Source of the DNA: Astrocystis sublimbata
Lineage: Eukaryota > Ascomycota > Sordariomycetes > Xylariales > Xylariaceae
Assembly: GCA_022453515.1 (NCBI GenBank)
Contig: JAJNNY010000067.1
Coordinates: 1-64,000, forward strand
Reading direction: 5' to 3'
Length of the DNA stretch: 64,000 nucleotides
Below are positions 43,820-57,500 of this stretch, in pieces. A program made the position numbers and the translations under genes. Under the pieces are notes generated by a model. The model did not search any database and had not been told where the DNA came from. It was given only the letters and a program-made list of their open reading frames with translations. Numbering within the stretch: the first letter of the stretch is position 1; each line of letters begins with the position of its first letter.

Positions 43820-44686
43820 GGCAACCCGCGTAATGTTGGTGAGCTTGCTGGAACTCGTCTATCCATGCATTACTTTCGGTGAAGGGTAAAGATAATCCAA
43901 GATAGTTCATGCAAATGGGAGTCTTGGCGCAAAAGCGCTACTACGAGGGACAGCTTCGCGGGTAGATTCGTGGGGTGGTGCTTCACGGCGCAACGGACCC
44001 GGCGGTCGTGATACTTGACAGCAGTCGGTTGTTTGGTTTCTGGTGTAGATGCTGACTTAGGTAATGCCCGGGCTAGGTAGGCTTACCTAGCACCCTAGGG
44101 GCCTAGGTAGGTTGGCGGCGTGCTTCGTCATCCAAGCCTTCTGCCAGCTGGGCGGTCAGTGTCCCGCAGCTGTTCTCAAAAAGTCCCCTTGCCCATCTCG
44201 CCCATGATATCAGATGGCGGGGCCAAAGTAGTGCGGCCTGCCCGATCTTGCCTTGCCACCTGGAACCCCGGCCCCAGTCTGAAGACCTCACCGGATGACT
44301 GGGCTCAGCACTGCAGGTCCCCCTAAAACCAACCCACTCCGAGGTCCTTATCTTTGAATCCGTAAAGGTATAACTTGAGCTGTCTATTGTCTTTTGTGAA
44401 TGTCATTGTGACCAAACCTGTCAAAGAGGCCTGTTCATCCGTCTGTTGAGGCATTTCATTGACGGAAGCTGATAGACAAGCAGTCCAGCCATCGCACACC
44501 TTGCCGTCCAGCACTCTGAATGCGCCTTGATACGTATTGATAATCAGAATACCTATGCAGCTTCATTGTCTGCGCATCTATTAGACATGCAAACCACTAC
44601 GCCTTTAAAATCATTTACTCGTTATTTGAGCCGGTAGCGACCGGAGATCCAGTTTGCTCTGTGAAGACTGGCATTGATCCGTCACT
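43820..44686. other. Divergent promoter region
   Basis: About 870 bp between the starts of the dolichyl-diphosphatase and ubiquitin-ligase genes. A cluster of TAGGTAGG/TACCTAG motifs in both orientations lies at 44055-44112 (GCTAGGTAGGCTTACCTAGC is an imperfect palindrome). No gene seen. Confidence 0.5.
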
Positions 44687-46757
44687 ATGGACGAGGACGA
44701 ACGAGACATCGAGCTATCCACCATTACAGCCATTTATCCTGAGATACAGCTTGACGACCAAGATCCCCACACCTTAACTATCGAGCTTCCAGTGAGCTTA
44801 TCAAAGCCGCTCACTGTCGCTTTTCCGCTGGTGGCAGGAACGGTGCCTTCCCTTGTACCGCCGCAGCCGACAATTTTCGCAACCACGGTGGCGCCAGAGG
44901 TTGATTCACAAGCTCTTTTGAATTTGCCTGCTTTACAGGTCAAGCTCACTCTTCCGAAAAGCTATCCTCAAGACACCCCACCCAACGTCTCAATATCAAC
45001 CTCACCTCCATGGCTATCTAACGACACTCTGAGGAAACTTGAGACGGACGTTATTAGACTCTGGGAAGATGTTGGTCGTGATCAAGTCATATTTACCTAC
45101 ATTGACGATCTCCAACAAGCAAGCGACGATGTGTTCGGTCTGGTCGATAGTAAAGGAACCCTCGAGGTCGCTCCGGAACATAAGATTGCTCTCCTAGACT
45201 ACGATATAAACGCCAAGCGCAAAGCTTTCGAGAAAGAAACGTTTGAGTGTGGAATATGTCTGGGTACGTTCCCATCAATCTCTCATGTTATTCTTTAATA
45301 CCTTCACTAACGAGCAGCCAGATCCGAAAAAGGGCGTCGTTTGCCACAAGATGCTAGATTGTGGCCATGTGTTCTGCATTCAGTGTCTGCAAGACTTCTA
45401 CAACAATGCTATCACGGAAGGCGATGTCACGGCAGTCACATGTCTTGCGCCGAACTGCGCAAAGGAACGTGAGAATGCTGCTGAGACGGACCTGTCTCTC
45501 AACGGACGGAAAGCGAAGACATTTATCAGCCCCAGCGAGCTACTCCAGATCTCCCTTGAACAGGACACGGTCAAACGTTACGTGAAGCTAAAGCACAAGG
45601 CTAAAATCGAGTCTGACAAGAATACCGTCTATTGCCCCCGTTCTTGGTGTCAAGGTGCAGCTCGGTCCAAGCGACACAGGAAACCGGAAGGCCTCGAGCT
45701 TGTCGACTCAGATGACGAAGAAGAGGAAGACATGGGGCTGCTTGCTATCTGCGAAGATTGCGATTTCGCCTTTTGCAGTCGTTGTTGCCAGAGCTGGCAT
45801 GGCGAATTCAGCTACTGCCTTCCAAAGGAAAGGAAAGACGCTATTACTGAAGAGGAGCAGGCATCGCTCGAATATCTCAAGATGCATTCAACACCTTGCC
45901 CAACGTGCGGGGCTCCATGTCAGAAATCTCACGGATGCAACCACATGCGATGTTTCCGGTGTCAAACGCATTTCTGTTACCTATGCTCAGCATGGCTCGA
46001 CCCTTCAAACCCATACAAGCATTTTAATACTCAGCCTGGAGGCGCGGTCACTAGCTGTTACATGAGGCTTTGGGAGCTCGAAGGGGGTGATGGCGATGAC
46101 GTTGGTATCGCTTATGAAGGCGGTGAAGCAATGCGTGAAGCTGGTCTTGCTGCAGGGCAATACGGCGACCAACTGGACATTGTTGAGAACCCTCGGCCTC
46201 AGGCTCCGGCTCCGGCTCTTCCCCAGGTTCACAACCCCCTCGCCCAACAAGACCCCATACGTCAAGTCATGAATGAAGGTCGTGATGACCCAGAGTTTCA
46301 AGGATTCGAACCTGCACCTGCACCTGCACCTGCACCTGCCCCCCGTCCCCCAGAGAGGAGGGTCGCTGCTGTTGCCCGCGAAGGCCCGCTCGTTCTTCGC
46401 ATCGAAGGCGGTGTACCTGAGCGCCCTCGCGAGCCTGCTGCTGCTGCTGCGAATCCTCGCGTACCAGCTAATGCAAATCAAAGAGGGAACGCTGGCCGTC
46501 GAGGTGGCCGTGGAGGCAATCGACGGGGCAGAGGTGGTGCCGGGCCAAATCATCAGAACAACGAGCGAAATCGAGCTCAGGTAGGCGCCCGCAATGGAGT
46601 TCGTGGGAACCACGCCCAACAAGCTGCGGCTGGCCGTCGAGATGGTCAACAGAACCCAGACCTAAACCCTCAGCAGGAGGCTTGGATTAGACAGTTCGTG
46701 CAGCTAGCGCTGGCGGACGAAGAACATCTCGTATTAGACGATAGCGATGACGATTAA
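44687..46757 (+). CDS. RWD-RBR E3 ubiquitin ligase (RNF14/Itt1-like)
   Basis: RING-between-RING ubiquitin ligase. Exons 44687-45263 and 45322-46757 give 670 aa; the 58-bp intron has an ACTAAC branch point and falls inside RING1. An N-terminal RWD domain (about 5-145: ERDIELSTITAIYPEIQL, LPALQVKLTLPKSYP) binds partners. RING1 starts at Cys188 (FECGICLDPKKG, DCGHVFCIQCLQ), then the IBR (CPRSWCQG, CEDCDFAFCSRCCQSWH) and RING2 from about Cys385 (CPTCGAPCQKSHGCNHMRC) with catalytic Cys398 in SHGCNH, and the RNF14-type end DPSNPYKHFN. The tail is Pro/Ala-rich, then RGG-rich (RRGGRGGNRRGRGG), which is unusual for the family and suggests RNA association. In mammals RNF14 acts on stalled ribosomes; the role here is inference. 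Confidence 0.93.
46311..46339 (+). repeat. CCTGCA hexanucleotide repeat in coding sequence
   Basis: Nearly five in-frame copies encode the Pro-Ala run in the tail of the RBR ligase. Its hexamer period keeps frame if the copy number changes. Confidence 0.85.
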
Positions 46758-49700
46758 CGTCGTTACGCAGTTTCTAAATAATTAGTAAATATTCAAAATT
46801 CTTACCGATGTAAAAGAGCTTCAACACGTTGGCTGATGTGCACCCACCCTCCTGTGTGTTCGAAATGGCATAAATTCAAGGTTTAAGACACTGTGACTAC
46901 ATACTAATATACTATGTTCTCAACGAAAGTATTGATACATTTCAAGTAGTCAATGATCATAGCAATGATTTCACAGGTGGCCGTAGAACAATAATAGTTC
47001 TTCGGCTTGGAATCACTTTAGTGAGTAGTTGGTCCAACATTCAATTATGCTGCATTATAGGCGGCTCATGTGGCATTGTCATTACCATTCCTTCCCACGT
47101 TGTGAAGACGAGCTCTTACAATTTAGTGTGATGTTAACCGTGGATATCCTGATGGCCTTGTATATTTCTATGGGATCATCATCCAAAGCTTATATCAAAT
47201 GGTTTCGATAGACAATACAGTATGGGATAGAACGCCGGGGCATATAGCTTTAATTACCGTGCCCTACCCAGGCTCGTAACAGCGAGTATTTTGTTTGTAA
47301 TCAGGAGAATTTCTAAAATTTTCCTTTCTGGGTATGCTTGCCCCCACCTGAATTCGGTGTCCAATCTCGCTGTAAATGTTTCTACATATAATCCAATGGT
47401 TTGAATTCTCCATAACGTAATGTTTTGTGGACTGAATTCATCTTTTTCCACTATGTTGAACCACCAGAATCTTCTCTCCAGTGTTACTTGCCGTGTCGCC
47501 AAGGCCTACTGCACTCTTTTCTCTATGTAGATTGATGGATGGAGGAGAAACGGGGAAAACCCTCCGCTTCCAACAGGTATGGAAAGACGCTCCTCTATAG
47601 TTTCGCTACCGAGCCCTCCGTACCATATTCTGGCCATCTGAGGGCATAAGTCTCGCAAAAATAATATCTGTATCAGGCCAATCTTGTGAATTGTCTATAG
47701 CTGACAAATTAGACTGACCAGCTACCCAACATATTTGATTTTGGATATTGATTTGTACGAGTAATGCCATGCTCTCGTCGTATACGTAAGCTACGTGAGC
47801 TGATAATTCTATTTGAGAAAACATATTCTAAGCCAAGCGTGAACTTACTAAGTTCCATAAAGTCACGCTAACAGATTGACCCCAAAAACGTCATTGAAAT
47901 GCAGTTCGTATCGTTCCTATTGCAACAGAGTGACCAGGAGGCTCTAGCAGGAGCGCCGGCGTTTGTAGCCCCTCGACAATTTCCAGATCCAAAATGACCC
48001 CAGCACACCGGGGCTAATAGCGGTTGACCGGAACGCAAGCTATCAATATTGTGTGGTTCCTAGCGCGCCTTGTAGGCGAAACCTGCCTCAAAATAATAAA
48101 CTGTAGTTTCAACCTTCTAACTTCACGTCCTACCAGATGAAGTCCTTTGGCGGCTGTCGATGTTTAACTGGCACACGTACCAGCTTCACAAGTGTTTCTA
48201 ACAAAAGGTCGAATGCATTGCTCCCAATTATCTCGGAAGCGTCATATGAGGTTACATTTGCGGGCACTTCTTCAGCGATGCCCTCGGCAGACGAGGTTAC
48301 ATTCGAGGACGGCTGGGGCTTCTGACATCTGTCACGAACCAGCAAATGTGCCGCCACACCGCGTCACAGACCCTGTTTCCCAAGAATCCATCTCCTTCGT
48401 TCGATCCAGACCACTGACAGTCCACCAGAACGACGCGCACATCGTGTCCGGTTGGGGGCGGCCTGGGCGTTACGATTGCGCGATTCCCCCTGACCCCTTT
48501 CCCCCGAATTGAGTATTTTCAGCATCGCCGCACTCCCGCGTTGCAATTGGACTGGAGATTGCCGTCTCGCTTGGGTTCCACACAAATTTAAGTCGTGGAA
48601 TATATGAATTTCTATTGGAATTTACGCGACAGTCGATCATTGTGGAATCTTGTAAGAAGTAGGGAGGTAAGGCAGGATTGTGAGGATTATTAGTCATGAT
48701 GACTGCGTTAGAATGAATGGATGAGAATTTTTCTCTCCTTTCTCTGGCATAGATATGCTTGGGTAGATCTTATCATTACACATCTCAATGTCATCTACTT
48801 ATCTCCCTCGCGAAATAGGGGCTGTGTGAGATCGAGGGTGAGGAAGACGCAAGGTGAGATAGCCATCCATCATTGTTTTCCACTACTATAGATCCTACAG
48901 GTTTCCAAATTCCGAGTTGGCGAAGGAATATTCTCGCAGGCCATTTCCCCAATACTATCAAATAGGAACATGGTTGCTGAATTTCTTTTCGTGCCGCTAT
49001 ACAGTGTATGCTCGGCCCAAAGGCTTGTGACATATTAAGGGTCGCTGCGATGACCAGAGCGGGGGATAAGACGGCCCCAGGACCATCAATGATTCAACAA
49101 CATCAGAAATTTGTTTGTGATATTCACGTGTATGTCGGGCTGTCTTGGGAGAAGATCCTTATGCCCGTTGTTATTTTCGGCCTCAGGCACATGTTGAAGA
49201 TGTAGTGACGCTCTTGCAGACATGCAGGGGCTGTTTGATGCTCTGCCCCCCCATTTTTCTTGTCTTGACCATCATTGGAGATGCTTCGCTGCCTATGGAC
49301 TCACATGGTAAGGCTATGGGATCGTATTATGTTTACAGTAGCAATTTGCGTAAAGCTACCTTATCGCCATGGCGGAGCTGTTGGGGCACCAACAGTAGCA
49401 CCGCTGCAGGTCGTACATCCACAACCCAAAGCTAGGGAAATTAGAGCTACAGGTGCTTTAAGATTCCGGGACCACTTGCAGCGACACGTCCATGGCTGTG
49501 TCCCTATTGGTGCGCGCTGTGTTGCCGGCCATGCACGGCGCCCATCTCTCTTGTCTTCGTTCGGTTAGTTGCGACGGTGGCAGCAGAGCGTATCATGAAT
49601 TCTGTCGTACCTTACGTTAGCTGAATAGGTCCGTGTAGTCATATCACGATCTTTGGGTTAGGGCACCCGAGGGATACCCGTCATAGGATACGGTGCCTAC

Positions 49701-52091
49701 CGACAAGCGGCTTCCATGTAACTCCAGTCATCCACACAAGGCCAGAACTTCATATGCAGTGATTTTCTAGGAATCGCATCGTGGGACACTGTACGCGTCT
49801 ATGAAACTTTTGATATGATCATGACCTTGCTTTGCTGGCCAGGCCGCGAATTATTACCCAGTGGCAACAATAATAAAGCAAGTTTCCGGTTACATTCCAG
49901 CCATATGGGTGCCTCACAGCCTGCCCCTTCCATCCAGCCTGCGCCGGATCAGTCACTGAAGGATGGAGGATTCAGCTTCGACTTGCTCCCATCCAGACGT
50001 CGGATTAATGTGTCATGTGAGGCAATGCAACGCGTTCACAACTTGCATCTACATCGGCAGGTAAGCTAGCAATGAACTGATGGGATACTGCTGCTGAGGA
50101 ACAGCACGCTGACACCCGCACAAGTATGAAAACGGACATATCCTCGGATTGCAACGGCAACAGTAGCAGTATCACAACAGCCAGCAACGTCACTAAGCAT
50201 ACCTAGGCAGCTTGACTCATGGTACTCTAATTGGTAGTTATTGTGCGTTCCTTGACCGAATGCCGATTGGGGGTTTGCAAACTCAAAATGTACACTGCCA
50301 TCCGGTATGTTGTCGTGCTCCCCTGTGTCTATTTCCGTTTGGGACACGGTCGTTGGTGAGAGGGACAGGGGTCAGCTCACCACCTACTTACTAACAACCG
50401 CCAGTCCTGCGCCAGGTTGTTGACAAGAGCGGCGTTGCAGGCTGCGAGATACAGCATGCGCGGTCCTTTTCTATTACGTCCTAGTCTGGTAATCGCGCCC
50501 TCACAGCCTGCATGCGCGCCTGTTCCTCGTTGCAATGATCCTTTCGACTTTGTGTCGCCAGCCACTATGCTGCACGGTATTGTCTTTCCACAGGCGAGGA
50601 TCCGACGAGCAGCTTTTATCGTCGCTGACATCTTAGGCACCAACCCCTAGAAAGGCCAGCCACGGACATCAACTTCTCCATTGGTATTCCGCGCTGCATA
50701 CACTCAGTGTTAGAGGTGGGCAAAACACAGGGAGTGTGGGCAACTGGCCCATGCGATTGGGCAGGATAATATATCCGGCCTCCATTCGGCCCTTCCAGGC
50801 TAAAACAACAATGCAGGAGAGGCTAGCCTCTGCTGTCGACAAGCCTATTCCTGTTCGGCAGGCTGTGATGGCAGACCTGGTGGAATCACGAGCCAACGTA
50901 GCCCCAAGCGCGGTACGTGGGGGCTGTTTAATCGCCTTGTGTCTTTTGTTGGATCCTCAGCTGTGCAGTGTAGGTTGTGCAGTGGGCAGAAGCCATCATA
51001 CCGAATCTCATGTGGTAGGTAGGCACTGTCCTCATCCTGATCGAGCATCGCCATCCTGGGCTTTCTTGGTAATTGGCAACACGATAACCCCGTAACAGTA
51101 GCCGGGTCTTCCGCGCTTGAGCACCATCGCTTTGCCGCGGGATTATCCCAAGTTCCGATATAAATTCGTCTCGCCGTTTTGAACCTGATGCGGTACGTAC
51201 ATGGTGACCCAGCCGTACATACAGGAAGGTCGATAGACTTGGTAGTACCATCTAGTTAGTGTATACGTCCGCGCCTTTCACGATCGCGCCAGTCTTGGAG
51301 ATCTAGCTTGACGCACGTCGCTTGGTACAAACATATGCGCCCGTCGTAAGTCTCCAATAATGCATGTGAGACATTGACCTCTCCTAAGACGGGAATCTCC
51401 GCTCATGGCGCTGGGTCGCTGGGTGCCGCAGCGAGCGTCAGCCCGCTTGCACGTACGTTGCAATACGAGCTTCTGGAAAACCCGGATAAATGAATCGAAG
51501 TACTGGATAAAGTACCGTCTTTTCGAGCTAGTCGAGTGAAGCGGTTTGCGATCACACCAAGCCAGGGGACGGGAAGCAATCTGGGGTTGAACTACGACCT
51601 TCGCCTCCCAGAGGGTAAGGCTGCGTCCACTACTACCTAAGTACTAGGGGAGGCGATGAACGATCTACTTGCTGCTACCACCGCAGCGCGATCGCTTACA
51701 CTTTTGTTTCTTAACTTAGAAGCGGGATATGGACGGTGTTGATCAGCGGCCTCTTAGTAAGTCACTCTGAAAAAGACTTACCCGCTGCAACCAGCACGCA
51801 TGTGAGGGGACAGGCGACAGGCATATCGAGTGCCCGCGCCTCTCCACTCAATATCGCTCCATTCGCGGGCTGCCTGAGCGACGATCGTCTGCGACACACA
51901 ATACGATTTGCCATCCCTTTAGGGAAAGTCGCCCCTCCTCGTTGCGGGTGCATTCTGTCTGTGATCAGGAAGGATTATCATGAAGCTTGTCCCTCGTCCT
52001 CCCTCACCAACCTTATGCGCTGCGGGAGCACCCTTCTTTCGTCAACGTGATCTGCCGTGATGGAGGGTATGCAGGGGCAAGGGGCCGTGAA
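46758..52091. other. Gene-poor region, left part: no supported gene
   Basis: Base composition is mixed and not uniformly AT-rich, so it is not an obvious block of repeat-induced point mutation. Short open frames occur on both strands. The most protein-like is minus 48130-48357 (ending GSNAFDLLLETLVKLVRVPV), which I could not join to a convincing upstream exon and which may be a gene relic. A frame at about 49903-50060 ends at a GTAAGC donor but has no partner exon. I could not identify transposase, reverse transcriptase or RNA genes. Confidence 0.45.
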
Positions 52092-52112
52092 GGGGGGGGG
52101 GGGGGGGGGGGG
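52092..52112 (+). repeat. 21-base G homopolymer
   Basis: Uninterrupted run of 21 G in the gene desert. It could fold as a G-quadruplex and is prone to length error in sequencing and replication. Confidence 0.9.
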
Positions 52113-55100
52113 CTGCTGCCCACCCTAAACCATTCATAGTAGGGTTGCGTAGACACGGCAGTTTACGCATGGAGATAGCAACTAACGGCCCTCTTCACGA
52201 GGCGCCAAGGATTCGAAAGGTATCAGGCACTATCGACGTCATGAAAGTATGAGAGCGCATTTCCATCCTTGGGCGTTTGGTTCATTCTCAATAGACTGGG
52301 AGCTAGTCATGTATGCGTTGGGGTAAGCTGTATAATACTCCAACAATATTTTGCATATTACTGTGTACTTTCAATTTCGATTCACACACCGCGGGTCTTG
52401 GGTGATTAGTTCCGTTCTAGCATCTTGTTCTCGCGGCGTTGATTGGCAGGCTGTATCCTCCTTCACCTCTTTTCGATAGAGGATGAAAAAGACCCTTGTG
52501 AAGGTCATAGAGGGACAGGCGACAGGATCAGCTACTGCGGGAATGAGACATGGTCCTGGTGATTTGCTGAAAAGTACCATACAGAGTACATTGGAATTCC
52601 TATTCGATTAAGGTTAGTTGGAAGGATACCCTAGCTGGGTGACATGCATGACCCCGTGTCGGCTCATCCTCCCATGGGCCGCTTCTTGGTCCCCCTGATA
52701 CAGACAGTATTGCATTATGGTCTGATTCCCAAGCACTAGTAATCATGGGTACTATTCCCTAGGTATCTGGATACTTCTGCTTTTGGGGCACACTGATGCA
52801 TTCGAGAGCTGTCAGGCACAACGTGCCAACGTGCTAAAGTGTCATCAGCGGCGCCTAATGAAAGAAGCTCCCCGGCCCAAACCATTGTATTGTATCATCC
52901 CGAGCAAGGCTTGCGGCTAGTAATATCGACTAACGCTCCACTTGCTAGATGGTTACTTCGCGCCTAGACGGGCCAGGGCGCGGTCTCGATCTCGAGAACA
53001 GGTTGGTTCATTCGGAAATGTACCTGACATGAAGCTAGAACTTTTGGAAGCAATTTCATAGCGTTGAGCGACGAACTTTTGCCTCGGTGCAATTTCAACC
53101 TCGACTCCTACCGGCATCGTTTGCCTTCTAGGCAAAGAAAAAAAAATGGATGGCTTTGACCTACTCTGCTCTGCACGCTTGCTAGATCGGTCAGTCGTGT
53201 CCATGCCTCGCACTAGATCTTGGGTCATCGTGGGCTCCAGGTATATCAATGAGGATCCCGTTACTGTTGGGGCAATGCATGCCAGTACCATACATACACT
53301 ACTACCTCACATGCCAGCAACTTCGGTTGAGCAGCCAAGGCTGAAAGGTAGTCTGCGCATCCCCCTTATTGAGGCGGGCAGATGGATGGATTGTCAGGCA
53401 CCACGAGTTCGATTGCTGAGCAAATTGCGCGTTTGTTGAAGCAGCCGACATGGTCGTTCCTTGCAGTTGGCGCCAACGAGGTAATTGAAGTCTGCCTGGC
53501 TGGCCTACGATACACTACGATACATGCGGTTTACCTGAAATTGCGTCATGCCAGAGGACCAACGTAGCAATTGCTCAACACCTACTAGTTATGTACGCAT
53601 ATGTATGTAGATGCGCAGGCTCTCTCTTACGGATGGATATCAATTAAACGGCGCGAATACGGAAAGAGATCGCCCTGATGCTCGTGGACGGCACAGACGG
53701 TGGTGCACAGAAAATGGCTCGTTGTCTTCCGCGTTGATTCGACAATGACCCTTGTCAAGCTTGTCTCTTCACAGCGATCGTGGACGAAGCCCTTCAAGAC
53801 CAATGACAATTAATTTTACGATCTCCATTAGCCTCACTAGGGTTCAACCTCAATGAGGCTTGGCACATATGCCGGCGTTGTGAACAGGGTTACTAAGTAC
53901 TTATGTCCAGAGGGACAAGCATCGTCAGATCGAGCTAAGCTTGGAACGGAGTCAGTGATCTTCGCTCAGATGGGTCTACACTAACACCGGGCCAACATTA
54001 CGAAACAGGACGGTACATGAGGGGGTATGCACGTCTTGGATAGATCTTTTGCTACTTCCTTCACTCACACAATATCTAATAATAAGTTAGTGACCACTCT
54101 CTAGTTGTGCATGGGACGGATTTCGGCACGGGGGGGACTTGGACCTGGTTCTCTTGTGTTGGAGAGAAAGTTCACTACCAGTATGCTCTGCGTAATCACA
54201 AACAGTCAAGCTATCAAAGACATTCAACGAGTTCGAGTACGAGTAGACCAAGACAAGGCTGCGGAAGTCCACTTTTGTTCTGCTACAGCCTACCATTACG
54301 TCGTCGCTAATCGACGGCTGAAGCAATGTTCAGATCCTTGTGCTAAGCCTCTCTCTAAGCTACCCATGTAGGCAATTAATCTGTCACGATCTTGATTTCG
54401 TGCCCCTCTTCAGGACCTCTCGAGCCCATCACTCGAGATTACTTGGGTCAGGACCTCAATCGACAACTCTGGCCCAGCTTAATGAGTAAGTATTTAGCTG
54501 TACTGTGTTTGATGTGTTAGACTTCCTGGAGCCCTGGAGCCTTATGTGACGGGCAAGAAAACGGGCCGGAACGGCAGGATCCTCCAGCTTGTGCATAACA
54601 GCGCCTCTAACAGCGGGGACGCATAGTTGCCGAATCCATTAGGTTGCTTTCACGCGCCTAGCGCCACTATTTCCATCTCAAGACATCTGCAGCCTGGTGC
54701 ATCAGTTATAGACTTCACTTTGAAACCGCAGCAGATGAGGGAAAGTTGGTATATATCACTAGCTCCATGACTCGTATACTATTGCAGTAGCAGGGTTGGA
54801 ACCCGCATCGCAAAAGTTTCATTACAGGGATTGGCTACATGACTAGTTTGATCGGTACATCGATGAACTATCTTAGACTTGCCTTAAACTGGCAGGGTGT
54901 GAGTCGAAGTTGAACCCGAACTCTAGTGCGTATTCGGTATCTCTGCTCTCTCTTCATGTGGATTCCGGCACGCAACAGGCACTTTACTAGATAGCACGTT
55001 TGATAAGTCAGTGGCATACTTTCATTACGCGTGCGGATCAACATTCTCATCTGCTCCTGCTTAAGATGACTCATATGTGAGTCTCAGATATAGGGCTAGG

Positions 55101-57500
55101 TTGAATGATATTAAGCGGGTTTGCTCATGATACCAGCACGAGGGAGCAATCTGGACCAAGCATCCATGTATAAGTTATAATAATACTGCTCCAATATCAA
55201 GGCCCCATAAGCTTGGACCTACCATCTCTTGTGATGGGAATCACATACCGGTATCCACCTAGGTCTATCATGCTTTCGATCTAGCTAGGAAACAAGATTT
55301 CATAATTTGCCCATGCAGCCGTGACGATGAGGAAGAGCTTACATTTCTTACCTACCGCAGGCGGCAGGACCAAGCCCCCCTCGCCCCCCAGCCAGGCACG
55401 CCAGGTTCCACCCATCTGTAGACTGGGGGTTATAGCAGCAGCGGAGGCTTGAAGTAACCAAGCCATGTGGTCTCTTCCTTAGCTCGGAAGAGGGATCTCG
55501 CACTGATACGCAACGTTGATTTTCAGCCGGCTCACAATAGAGAGCCGCGCAGTAAATACGCGGTATTCATGTACCCCTGCGAGGCTTCATTGCCCCTAAC
55601 CCTGGTGATGTGCCTAGCATTAAGTCTCTGATATCCTTCTGCTTTCCTTACACTGACGTTGAAACTGCCGTTAGTGCCGTGCAACAATACTTGACACGCC
55701 GCCACAGAGCCGGAACAAAACGGTGCTACAGTACAGTGAGAGAGAATGTAGAAGACTGTCGTACCCCGGCTCGAAGCCTGTGCAACTGTGGTATGTTGTC
55801 AAATTCACGCGCCTCCATCTGCATTCTCGGTTCTGCGTCTCCAGTGTAACAATTTGCCAGTCTGGAGAGACGGGGGTGGCCTCATCGGCCAGCCGGCAGC
55901 CACATTTAATATATTTCACTGCATAATCCACCCGTGGGCGGCAACGGGCTGCTCTATTTTAATACTAGCCACGGGTCTGTACACTCTAATCCACACAGGA
56001 CGATGCTGCGGACGCCTGGCTTACATCCGCGTGCCTATGTGGGCAGTTCTATACTGCATATGTTTACGCCAGGTGGAGGAGAACTCGGAATAGAACGGCG
56101 ATGGTGTAAGTAAGTGCGCGTGCCTCTACGGATCCCGCTCACAGCCATCTCGTCGTTCGCGACAAACAGCGGAATAGGCAAGACGAGTCGCCACAAGGCG
56201 CCGCATTTGAAAAACACAACAAATGCCCAAGTTAGACTTACCCTCCTGTAGGTACCGTATACGCTCCGCACCGGCTGCTCGAGCCAGCCACTATTGGCTT
56301 CTGCAAGATATTCATAAGCATCTACGGGCTAAATAAGTGGACGCCATGCAAACAGATCAGGGGAACATTGGTTCATTTTTTATCACAATACCCTCCAATC
56401 AGAGGTGGGCAGCCTATGACAGAAAACGGTTTTGCGAGAGCGCGGCTGGTGCGCCGACGGCTTGCCGCCGCCCTCATCGCGCGCCCATGACGGCGCCAGC
56501 CCCTGTTGCCCATATTGCCCTCCATACGGTACAGCATGTGCACGCGCATCTCCTCGAGGCCGGCCTCCCTGCTACCTACGAGGAACAACTGCGAACCTCT
56601 GGGACTGCCGTGTCACCCTCCACCAGCTACCCTGGGCATTATACACCACTCGATATACGCAGATATACTGCAACAAGCACAGCAGGCCTCGATGGATGGC
56701 CTCTCCAGGATGGGCATGCCGGGGTCGTCCAAGCAGCCGAGTGGATCTGGCCGCTCCTAAGTCTAACGCTGGTCCTAATCGGGAATGTGGTGAATCAGAA
56801 AAATGCGATGTGATCTGTAATGTCGTGTATCCTCCGCATTTCGTCTCCATCAGGGACTCGTTTGTCATGGGCCATGGCGTCCTCGCCCACTGCCAAGCTA
56901 GAGCAGACAGATCATGCATTTCGGCCGGGTGATAAGCAGTACATACGAGTAGCCTCGATAGCTTGTCTCGCTCGTCTGGCTGGCACCACCCGATGTACTA
57001 CAGCACTGTACGCATTTACCAGTGCTGGAACTAGGTAGTGTGACTTACTTGCACACAAACTGGTACTCGTACCCTTGCAAGATCTCAACTGTGCTTGTGT
57101 CCCCTCTGCCTTGCGCTCTCAGTCCGTGCTGGGAACCAGTCAGGCATGTCAGGCCCCCGGCGACCGAGCTTTGCGATACCTACCTAGTTGAGTGATTTTG
57201 ACGGAACGCTTACTTTCTCGGCAATTCTTGTGTTACCCAAGTTCCATGTCCGCAGAAGAGAGCTCGAGCAGGAATCACAGGCTACGAGTATCCGTACTCA
57301 GTACGTATTTACATGTACGAGTAGCTTCGCGTTCGCGTTCGGCGAGTCTGCGGCGAGCCTCTAGTTCAGGCGAGATTCGGTTCACTAATACTCATGAGTA
57401 CTAGGTCCTCTTTAGCAGAGACTTTCGGCGGGAAGCCGAGAAGCCAAGAGCCGAAGCCACTATCTACATTCTGTGATACATCGAGACTTCAAGATTCCAC
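52113..57500. other. Gene-poor region, middle part: no supported gene
   Basis: No open frame with motif, coding bias and plausible start. The longest (56337-56813 plus, 158 codons) overlaps equally long frames in the other two phases and has no family features. Composition and motif use resemble other intergenic parts of the window. Confidence 0.4.

Noticed and set aside
46298..46312. GGTTCGAATCC-like B box of a tRNA on the minus strand
   Set aside because: It lies in the coding sequence for QGFEPAPAP of the RBR ligase, and I saw no cloverleaf or A box around it.
48130..48357. Protein-like minus frame ending GSNAFDLLLETLVKLVRVPV
   Set aside because: Could be a last exon or relic, but no acceptor and upstream exon could be joined with confidence.
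54786..54805. GGGTTGGAACCC resembling a tRNA T-arm
   Set aside because: Middle base departs from the B-box consensus and no acceptor stem or anticodon arm was found.
56337..56813. 158-codon plus frame in the gene desert
   Set aside because: All three plus phases are open over much of it, no motif, and the listed start is not an ATG.
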